This document shows positions 34,885 through 41,750 of a stretch of DNA of 64,000 nucleotides, piece by piece; within the stretch, counting starts at the first letter, position 1; each line of letters opens with the position of its first letter. The notes below the pieces were generated by a model that worked only from the letters and a program-made list of their open reading frames with translations, did not search any database and was not told the origin of the DNA. The translations under genes were made by a program, and so were the position numbers. This stretch comes from SZUA-430 sp040381215 (GTDB lineage: Bacteria > Pseudomonadota > Alphaproteobacteria > Micropepsales > Micropepsaceae). The stretch spans positions 1 through 64,000 of the forward strand of contig JBEIHO010000011.1 in NCBI GenBank assembly GCA_040381215.1, given 5' to 3'.

Positions 34885-37151
34885 TACTGACCTTGCAGAA
34901 GCTGGAATGAGTCCTCGTAGAAGGTGCCCTCCCAGGTCTGCCGCGGGGTCGGGATCAGGACCGTCGATCCTGGCTTCGTCGCATCCCACCGCATCAGCAT
35001 CGCGTGATCCTCATGCGTCGTGTTGTGGCAGTGCTCGACATAGGTTCCCTGGAACTCGCGGATCCGGATGGCAACCCTGACATCGTTCGAGTCGCCGGTT
35101 GATGTCGGCCCGATCCGATAGACGTCCTTGCGGGCGTATTTCTCCCAGAGTGGCGGCGGGGCGCCGTCACGGCTCAGGATCTGGCCTTCCTCGAAGTGAA
35201 TGTGGACGGGGTGCGACCAGCCATTGCCGCCGTTCACGAGACGCCAGACTTCAACCGATCCGGTCTTGGGCGCGGCCGTGATGCGATGCGGATCGGCCGA
35301 CAGGCCCTGCCCGCCATCGGTCTTGATGGTCCAGGGGGTCTCGTCGGTACCGTTCGAGCGCCCGAACTCGAATTCGCGCACGCGCGCCGAGGCAATTTCC
35401 TCGGGGGTGATGGTCGGCAAGGGGATCATCTTCTTCTTGCCTTCCTCGTAGTCAGCTGGGTTCATCGACATGTCGGTACCGGTATAGGCGACCACCCGGA
35501 ACTCCATGATGCGACCGACCGCGGGATCATTATCGTATTGCGTGCTGAGCGCCTCGGTGAGGGGAACGATGCGCTTGGGGCCCTTGCCGTCGTTATGCTC
35601 CATGAGGTTCACAAGATAGAGCTTGGACCCGGCGGGCTGGCCCTTGAAGTCGATGACGATGTCAAAGCGCTCTGCAATCGCCTGGGGCGGGAGGTCCTGG
35701 CTCTGCGCATTGGGGAAGCGCAGGCTGTGCTCCATGATGTTGCCGTCATTGGCGATCATGTGGAACGGCACGCGCTGGCCGCGGGCGTTGACGATGGCGA
35801 ACTTGAAGTACCTGGCAATGGAACCGTTCAGGATGCGCAGACGGTACTTGCGGGCGCGCACGTTCATGAAGGGCTTGTAGGCCCAGTTCACAAGGACGCG
35901 GTCGCCGAGGAAACCTTCCTTGTTGAAGATGTTGTACCAGAGCTGTCCCCTTGCATCCCATGCCTTGTCGGCAACGACGAGGTTCACGTCATAGTCGCGA
36001 TTACCCCAATCCAGCGACGTACCGCTGGGGAAGCAGAGGTTCGGATAATCAGCGTGTGCGTAATTGCACTGGAACCCCTCGCGACCACGATCGACGGCGC
36101 TGTAGACGTTCATCATCGCCGCCATGCCCTTGTAGACATTGGGGGCGGTGTAATCCTTCATGTGGTCGTGGAACCACTGGGTGCTCATGGTCTCGCGCCA
36201 GTCGCCGCGAATGCGGGTGATCCCGCCGCGGCCATCGGGATAGCCGGCGCGGATGTCGGTTGCCCCGGTGTTGATCGAATCGTGACCGGCCAGCGCCATC
36301 GGCCAGCGATAGTCGTAGTACTGGCCGGGGAAGAAGAAGGCAGATGTATACCCATCGCTCTCAGCGGGGTTGTGACCGTTGTGGTGGTGCGTGGTCAGCG
36401 TGTGCATGCCGAAGCCGTTGTTGGCGGCGGCGTTGAGGGGCAGCATGTTGTAATGCCGCAGCAAGGTGGGGACGCCGGTGCGCGTCATCATCAGCTTGGG
36501 CGGCATGGTTCCGTCGAAGGTCCACACGGAGTTCGGCTGCTGGACCGGCATCAGGGGATGGAACCGAATGGCGGCGTTGCGGGTCGTTCCGCCAAAGTGA
36601 TAGAGGCCGCCGGGCTTGAATTCGCCCACGGCATAGCCGTGACGCTGCATCGCGTCGCGCAGGCCCGTGTTGACGCGCCCGCTTGTGGTCGAGGCGACGA
36701 TGTACTCCTTGGGCGCAAACTCATCCCAGCGCTGGTGGGCATACCACTCGCCCTTCGGCCTGCCCTCGGCGGGACTGAACGCGATGGGGCGCACGCAGGC
36801 GCTGATCTTCTCGAGCCAGGGATTGGTCGATGCAGTGTTGGCAACGCGCGTGGGCAGGGACACGAGCGGCTGCTGGCGCAGGAATGAATCGATCGCGGTC
36901 GAGGACGGGCCGAGGTCGCAGGTCTCTGGCGTGGGCGGCAGCGTGCAGCCCGCGCAGGCCGTCACGGGCACCGGGCGCGTTCCGAACTCTTCGAACACGT
37001 ACACGTGCTGGGTGAAAGGCTGCGCGCCGAACAAGGGACTGGCTTGCCCGCCGGTGGGAATGTCCGCTGCAGAGGCTGACGGCGCACCCGCGCCGAGCGC
37101 GAGCGCCGCAGCAAGACCTGCCACAAGAGATAGGCCGATAGATCTTGGCAT
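34884..37151 (-). CDS. large multicopper oxidase, exported
   Basis: 755 residues with a signal peptide (about 1-29, cut ASA/AD). The copper ligand sets are all present: HTLTTHHHNGH at 250-260, WFHDH at 326-330, HPVHIH at 647-652, and EHCHNTTHEDHAMLM at 706-720 (type 1 Cys 708, His 713, Met 718). It should oxidise a metal ion or phenolic substrate with O2 in the periplasm. The length and the roughly 200-residue N-terminal portion before the first ligand exceed CueO/CopA-type enzymes and recall large metal-oxidising oxidases; the substrate is unknown. A PVTACAGC stretch near 62-69 may carry an extra disulfide or metal. Confidence 0.88.
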   Translation of the reverse strand: MPRSIGLSLVAGLAAALALGAGAPSASAADIPTGGQASPLFGAQPFTQHVYVFEEFGTRPVPVTACAGCTLPPTPETCDLGPSSTAIDSFLRQQPLVSLPTRVANTASTNPWLEKISACVRPIAFSPAEGRPKGEWYAHQRWDEFAPKEYIVASTTSGRVNTGLRDAMQRHGYAVGEFKPGGLYHFGGTTRNAAIRFHPLMPVQQPNSVWTFDGTMPPKLMMTRTGVPTLLRHYNMLPLNAAANNGFGMHTLTTHHHNGHNPAESDGYTSAFFFPGQYYDYRWPMALAGHDSINTGATDIRAGYPDGRGGITRIRGDWRETMSTQWFHDHMKDYTAPNVYKGMAAMMNVYSAVDRGREGFQCNYAHADYPNLCFPSGTSLDWGNRDYDVNLVVADKAWDARGQLWYNIFNKEGFLGDRVLVNWAYKPFMNVRARKYRLRILNGSIARYFKFAIVNARGQRVPFHMIANDGNIMEHSLRFPNAQSQDLPPQAIAERFDIVIDFKGQPAGSKLYLVNLMEHNDGKGPKRIVPLTEALSTQYDNDPAVGRIMEFRVVAYTGTDMSMNPADYEEGKKKMIPLPTITPEEIASARVREFEFGRSNGTDETPWTIKTDGGQGLSADPHRITAAPKTGSVEVWRLVNGGNGWSHPVHIHFEEGQILSRDGAPPPLWEKYARKDVYRIGPTSTGDSNDVRVAIRIREFQGTYVEHCHNTTHEDHAMLMRWDATKPGSTVLIPTPRQTWEGTFYEDSFQLLQGQ

Positions 37152-37223
37152 AAGGCAATTCCCTTGGCGGATGTATAAGCGGCGCCAACTACGGAAAAAT
37201 TTCGTGGTTTTCTGCCACTTTGG

Positions 37224-37251
37224 ATCGTAAGTTTTTTTAATGATTGTCCAA
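37224..37251 (-). promoter_or_regulatory. candidate sigma-70 promoter of the multicopper oxidase gene
   Basis: On the minus strand TTGGAC (37246-37251) and TACGAT (37224-37229) are separated by 16 bases of A-rich DNA, about 70 bases before the start codon. This is the only AT-rich patch in the region. Matches are partial. Confidence 0.35.
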
Positions 37252-37269
37252 GGGAATAAAAGGCGAGTC

Positions 37270-37316
37270 AGTCACAAGTCAGGTTGGAAACCCGACAAAT
37301 CTGGCGACTTGTGACT
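37270..37316. promoter_or_regulatory. 11-base perfect inverted repeat upstream of the multicopper oxidase
   Basis: AGTCACAAGTC at 37270-37280 and its exact complement GACTTGTGACT at 37306-37316 flank 25 bases that contain a smaller GGTT/AACC pairing. It lies just upstream of the candidate promoter, in the gap between mutL's 3' end and the oxidase gene. It could be an operator for a dimeric regulator or an RNA hairpin; no known site is matched. The rest of the 300-base gap (37152-37451) shows no gene. Confidence 0.5.
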
Positions 37317-37451
37317 TTAATCACACGTTGGGATGCGGTTCTTTCACTCTGAATCTATTCCCATTCGGCGAAAGGCGCCGCCCGGTTCGCGCCAGAGGCG
37401 AATTTTCGGGTCGACTGAGGCGCCGGGAAAGAGAATCAGTGTCGGGGGCTC

Positions 37452-39284
37452 TCAGCGACGGCCGAACAAGCGTTCGATGTCGGCGAGCTTCAGTTCGACA
37501 TAGGTCGGACGCCCGTGATTGCACTGGCCCGAGAGCGGCGTTGTTTCCATTTCGCGGAGCAAGGCATTCATTTCCTCCAGCGACAGGCTGCGCCCTGCGC
37601 GCACGGAGCCGTGGCAGGCCATGGTCGCGAGGACCTCATCGAGGCGCTCCTTCAGCGACAGCGCGCTGCCGAATTCCTCGAGCTCGTCGGCGAGGTCCTG
37701 AACCAGTTGGCGGATATCGCCCCCCTTGAGGACCGCAGGGACCTCTCGCACAAGCACCGCGTCGGCGCCAAACCCTTCGACCACGAGGCCGAAGTCGCGC
37801 AATTCGTCGGATCGCGCAGACAGGGTCGCGGCCCGGGCAGGATCAAGCGGCACGACTTCAGGGATCAGCAGGGACTGGCGCGCCACACCGCCTCCCGTCG
37901 AGGCCTGCTGCATTTTCATCAGGACGAGACGCTCGTGCGCGGCGTGCTGGTCAACGATCACGATGCCATCAGCGGTCTGCGAGACGATGTAGGTGTTATG
38001 CAATTGCCCGCGGGCGGCGCCCAGGGGGAAGCGATCCTGCTGCGGGCCGGGAGCCGTCGCTTGCCCCAGCGGCCGGGCCATGGGCGGGGCATCCAGGAAT
38101 TGCGGCTGGTGACCGGGCGCCGGCGGCGGCGGCGCAAAAAGGGGCGCCGGCTCGGCGAACTGCGCGGTCGGCTGAAAGGCAGGGCGCGGTGCCCATGCGT
38201 CACGCATCAGGCGCAACTGATCGACCGCCGATGCCGAGACGGTCGTCGCCGCACGGCTGCCATCCTGCATGATCGCCGCCTTGAGCGCACTGACGATGAG
38301 GCCGCGCACCAGATTGGCATCCCTGAATCGTACTTCTGTCTTGGCCGGGTGGACGTTCACGTCGACATCACCCGACGGCAGGTCCAGAAACAGCGCGACG
38401 GCCGGGTGCCGGTCCCTGGCGAGAACGTCTGCGTAGGCGCCGCGCACGGCGCCCACCATCAACTTGTCGCGGACAGGCCTGCCATTGACGAACAGGTATT
38501 GATGGGCGGCTGTCCCGCGCGAATAGGTCGGCAGGCCGGCATAGCCTGTCACATGGATGTCGCCGCGGCGCGCATCGACCCGCATGGCGTTGTCCGAAAA
38601 ATCGCTGCCGAGTACTGCCGCCAGTCGGCGCAGGCGCCCGTCGAAGAGATCACCAGCCTCGGGCTCGACCCGCAGGACCTGGCGCTCGTCAGCGTGAAGA
38701 CGGAAGCCGACGTCGGCGCGCGCGAGCGCCAGGCGGCGCACGGTCTCGACGATCGCGTTCAGTTCCGACCGCTCCGACTTCATGAACTTCAGGCGCGCGG
38801 GCGTTGCGAAGAAGATGTCGCGGACCTCGATCACCGTTCCATGGGCCGCAAAGCTGTTGAAGGCCTCGGGATGCACGGGGGAGACGTGGCCTGCCTCGAT
38901 GCTGATGGCGTTCGCATCGGTTCGATCCGGCGGCCGCGAGACAATCGACAGGCGTGCGATCGCGCCGATGGATGGCAAGGCTTCGCCGCGAAAGCCCAGC
39001 GTGCCGATGGACATGAGGTCATCATCACCCGTCTCGTCGACCGGCAGCTTCGACGTGGCGTGGCGCTCGATTGCGACCAGAAGCTCCTCCGCCGACATGC
39101 CGCAGCCGTCATCGGCGATGCGGATCAGTGACATGCCCGCATTGACCACATGGATGTGGATGTTCCTGGCGCCGGCATCGATCGCGTTCTCGACCAGTTC
39201 CTTCAGGGCCGAGGCCGGGCGCTCCACGACCTCGCCTGCGGCGATGCGATTGATGGTGCCTTCGGTAAGCCTGCGGATCCTCAC
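37452..39284 (-). CDS. mutL: DNA mismatch repair protein MutL
   Basis: 610 residues from a GTG overlapping the pgi stop (GTGA). The GHKL ATPase domain has LVENAIDAGA near 30, DDGCGM near 58 and GFRGEAL near 98. A Pro-rich linker spans about 365-425. In the C-terminal domain ACHGSVRAG and CNHGRP are present, but the endonuclease motif DQHA-x2-E-x4-E reads DQHAAHERLVLM, with Met in place of the final Glu. Mismatch repair role is certain; nicking activity is questionable. Last gene of the ileS-lspA-bamF-pgi-mutL run. Confidence 0.95.
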   Translation of the reverse strand: MRIRRLTEGTINRIAAGEVVERPASALKELVENAIDAGARNIHIHVVNAGMSLIRIADDGCGMSAEELLVAIERHATSKLPVDETGDDDLMSIGTLGFRGEALPSIGAIARLSIVSRPPDRTDANAISIEAGHVSPVHPEAFNSFAAHGTVIEVRDIFFATPARLKFMKSERSELNAIVETVRRLALARADVGFRLHADERQVLRVEPEAGDLFDGRLRRLAAVLGSDFSDNAMRVDARRGDIHVTGYAGLPTYSRGTAAHQYLFVNGRPVRDKLMVGAVRGAYADVLARDRHPAVALFLDLPSGDVDVNVHPAKTEVRFRDANLVRGLIVSALKAAIMQDGSRAATTVSASAVDQLRLMRDAWAPRPAFQPTAQFAEPAPLFAPPPPAPGHQPQFLDAPPMARPLGQATAPGPQQDRFPLGAARGQLHNTYIVSQTADGIVIVDQHAAHERLVLMKMQQASTGGGVARQSLLIPEVVPLDPARAATLSARSDELRDFGLVVEGFGADAVLVREVPAVLKGGDIRQLVQDLADELEEFGSALSLKERLDEVLATMACHGSVRAGRSLSLEEMNALLREMETTPLSGQCNHGRPTYVELKLADIERLFGRR

Positions 39285-40570
39285 CGGCCGGCTTCCAGGT
39301 ACTTTCGGGTCAACTGCTTGCCCGCTTCGACGGCAGGCTGGCCGAATGGGTCCACGTTCCAGAGACGGGCTGCGACGAGCGTCTCAAGGATGAAGTGGAT
39401 CATCAGTCCGGCAAGGCCGCGCTCATCGAGCGGAGCCTGGAGGGTGAGCGTGCGCACGGGCCTGCCGCCGCGGGCCAGGCTTTCGGCCGTGGCCCTTGCC
39501 TGGGCGCGCGTCACCTCGGAGAGGTCCCGGCCGGCGAAGATGTCGAGCCCTGCCCGCGTTGCCCATGCGGTGCTGGCCGCGACCGTGCGCGTGGCGGGCG
39601 CACTGATCAGCGTGAACAGCTTGTCGGCCGGACCATCCAGGTAGAGCTGCAGCTGGCTGTGCTGGTCCACCGGTCCAATGGCGTCAACCGGTGTCGTGCC
39701 ATGGCCTGACTTGCCCAGGCTTTCCGCCCAGAGCTGGCGCCACCATTTGGCAAAACGCTCGAGGCGGTCCGAGTAATTCCACATCACGTGCTGCGCCAGG
39801 CCGACGTCACGCGCTGCGACGGCGAGAGCCGCGCCGTCCGCGGCCGTCATGTCGCCTGCATCCGCTGCGGCCATGGCCTGCCTGCCCGCACGCCTGAAGG
39901 CGCCGGCGTCCACGCCTGCGAGCAAGGCCGGGACCAGGCCCACCGTCGAGAACGCCGTGTAGCGCCCGCCCAGATCGGGGTCGTGGTCAAGCAGCGGGGC
40001 TCCCATGTGCTCGAGGATCTGGCGAACCGGGTTGCTTCCGGGTTCTGCTTCGCCGGAAAAATGGTGCTTGAGGTACTTGCCGCCGCCCGCCGTTTCCATG
40101 GCGTCGATGACGGCGAGCATCTGCAGCAGCGGTTCGGCGGTGCCGCCGGACTTGGATACGACATGGAACCGCGTGGTCCGCAGGTCGACCCCTTCGAGAA
40201 ACCGGCGAAAGGTCTGGCCGTCGAGATTATCAATCAGGTGCAGCCGCGGGGTTGTCTTGACGGCGGGCGCGGCCACGGTCCCCCAGAAGGAGAGTTGCGC
40301 AATCGCCTGTGCCCCCAGGCTCGAACCACCCGTGCCGAGGATGACGACGTCGGTCGTGTTCTTTTGCAGATGCTGGACGATGGCTTGGGCTGGCTCGAGA
40401 TCATCGCTGCGCTCGAGAGACCGGCGGAAAGCGCTTACGCGCGGATCCTGCGCCGAAAGCCATTCTTTCAGGGCCGCGTGGGCCGCGTGCCGGCGGGCCT
40501 CGAACGCCGCGCGCAGCGCTGGCAGCTCAAGGGCTTGTTCCAGGTCCTGGTGAAATCCCTCTGGGTGCAT
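39281..40570 (-). CDS. pgi: glucose-6-phosphate isomerase
   Basis: 429 residues. It interconverts glucose-6-phosphate and fructose-6-phosphate. Conserved blocks are VILGTGGSSLGAQA near 76, VVSKSGGTAEPLLQ near 138 (sugar phosphate site), GRYTAFSTVGL near 205 and GPVDQHSQLQLYLDGP near 325. The protein is shorter than the E. coli enzyme (549), as in many alphaproteobacteria. ATG 40570 has an AGGAA site; the longer upstream frame overlaps bamF in another frame and is not real. Confidence 0.93.
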   Translation of the reverse strand: MHPEGFHQDLEQALELPALRAAFEARRHAAHAALKEWLSAQDPRVSAFRRSLERSDDLEPAQAIVQHLQKNTTDVVILGTGGSSLGAQAIAQLSFWGTVAAPAVKTTPRLHLIDNLDGQTFRRFLEGVDLRTTRFHVVSKSGGTAEPLLQMLAVIDAMETAGGGKYLKHHFSGEAEPGSNPVRQILEHMGAPLLDHDPDLGGRYTAFSTVGLVPALLAGVDAGAFRRAGRQAMAAADAGDMTAADGAALAVAARDVGLAQHVMWNYSDRLERFAKWWRQLWAESLGKSGHGTTPVDAIGPVDQHSQLQLYLDGPADKLFTLISAPATRTVAASTAWATRAGLDIFAGRDLSEVTRAQARATAESLARGGRPVRTLTLQAPLDERGLAGLMIHFILETLVAARLWNVDPFGQPAVEAGKQLTRKYLEAGR

Positions 40571-40617
40571 GCGCGATTCCTGCCCCAAAGCCTTGCCTGT
40601 CGCCAGTGTCTTTGCGT

Positions 40618-41193
40618 TCAGAACCAGTCGAACCAGCCGCCCGAGCTTTCTTTCTCGGCAGCCTGCTTCTCCCTTTCGGTCGGCAGCGACGCATTGGCGT
40701 TGCCGCGCTCGATCACGGGCGCTGTGGGGCGTGGCGGATTGGTGGCGAGGCGCTTGGCTTCCTCGTTGGCGTCGAGCGGCGTTGCGGCCTGACCGCTGCC
40801 GCCGCGCCAGAAAAGGATGCGGTCGGCGTAGGACTTGCCCTTGGCCTGCTGGGCAACGTCGGCCCGCAGGGCCTGGCGGATGGTCGGATCTGCTTTCGCA
40901 GCGCCCGTGGCCGAGAGGAGCTCCATCTCGCCTTGCGAGGCTGGCGCATCCTTGGGGGCGCCACCGAGGACGCGCTGGGCCTGCATGGCGGGATCCGCGT
41001 CCTGCGGACGGGGCGTGCCGGGCTGCGGCGGCTTGAGGGAGAAGGTGGCTGGCACCACGAGGGGCGCACGTGCCGTCACCGCAGTCTCGTCCGGGCTCTG
41101 CTTGGTGGCCCCGATGGATTCCTTGATGCCGGAACACCCGGCCGCAGACAGACTCAGGATGGCTGCGAGGGCGAGATTACGCTGCAACTGCAT
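40618..41193 (-). CDS. bamF: DUF3035 lipoprotein, BamF-type subunit of the outer-membrane assembly machine
   Basis: 191 residues. The lipobox LSAAGC places the acylated Cys at about residue 20. The rest is hydrophilic with a C-terminal WFDWF. It fits the alphaproteobacterial DUF3035 family, described as the BamF lipoprotein of the BAM complex that inserts barrel proteins. An AGGAGG site precedes it, and its ATG overlaps the lspA stop (TGATG). Coupling to lspA, the lipoprotein signal peptidase that would process it, is notable. Confidence 0.82.
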   Translation of the reverse strand: MQLQRNLALAAILSLSAAGCSGIKESIGATKQSPDETAVTARAPLVVPATFSLKPPQPGTPRPQDADPAMQAQRVLGGAPKDAPASQGEMELLSATGAAKADPTIRQALRADVAQQAKGKSYADRILFWRGGSGQAATPLDANEEAKRLATNPPRPTAPVIERGNANASLPTEREKQAAEKESSGGWFDWF

Positions 41194-41750
41194 CACTTGT
41201 GTTCCTCCTTGGCATCGCGCGCCCTGGCCTTTTGTTCGGTCAGGAACAGGTCGAGGGCCATCAGCAGCACCCCGCCTACGACTGCAACGTCGGCGATGTT
41301 GAAAACGTACCAGTTATACCCGAAGGCGTGCAGCAGGAAAAAGTCGGCAACAGCCCCATAAGCCGTGCGGTCGATCACATTTCCAACGGCGCCGCCGATT
41401 ATTAAGCCTATTGCAGAGGCCAACCGCAAGTCAGTCACGGTCCGCAGCCACCACACGAGGAAGGCGGTGACCGCGATTGCCACCACCACCAGGCCCCACC
41501 GCCCCACGTCACTGGTCGCCTCGAGCAAACCGTAGGAGATCCCGTGGTTCCACACCATGACAATGTCGAAAAACGGCAGGATTTCGTAGCGCAGGCCATT
41601 GGGCTCGCGCCCCACGGTTTCGATCCAGCCGAGGCCGAACAGAAACCAGAGCTTCCACGCCTGGTCGAGGACCAGGGCCAGAACGGCAAGCGCCAACCCA
41701 TACCGGAGCGCGCCCAGCGCCTGGAAACGCTCCTGCAGAACCTTGATCAC
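41193..41750 (-). CDS. lspA: lipoprotein signal peptidase (signal peptidase II)
   Basis: 185 residues from a GTG overlapping the ileS stop (GTGA). It cleaves the signal peptide of prolipoproteins after lipid attachment. Four hydrophobic segments are visible. The catalytic Asp motifs are GGAVGNVIDR near 125 and YVFNIADVAV near 152, and WNHGISYGLL near 72 is the conserved NxGxxxG-type block. It is co-transcribed with ileS and bamF. Confidence 0.95.
   Translation of the reverse strand: MIKVLQERFQALGALRYGLALAVLALVLDQAWKLWFLFGLGWIETVGREPNGLRYEILPFFDIVMVWNHGISYGLLEATSDVGRWGLVVVAIAVTAFLVWWLRTVTDLRLASAIGLIIGGAVGNVIDRTAYGAVADFFLLHAFGYNWYVFNIADVAVVGGVLLMALDLFLTEQKARARDAKEEHK

Noticed and set aside
35196..36887. 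563-residue open frame antisense to the multicopper oxidase
   Set aside because: It is the shadow of a well-supported oxidase gene in GC-rich DNA. Its protein has no domain, and the oxidase frame carries all copper motifs.
37515..39131. 538-residue open frame antisense to mutL
   Set aside because: Shadow of mutL, whose frame contains all ATPase motifs.
39281..41137. 618-residue version of glucose-6-phosphate isomerase
   Set aside because: The first 189 residues are out-of-frame translation across the BamF lipoprotein gene. ATG 40570 has a ribosome site and gives the family length.
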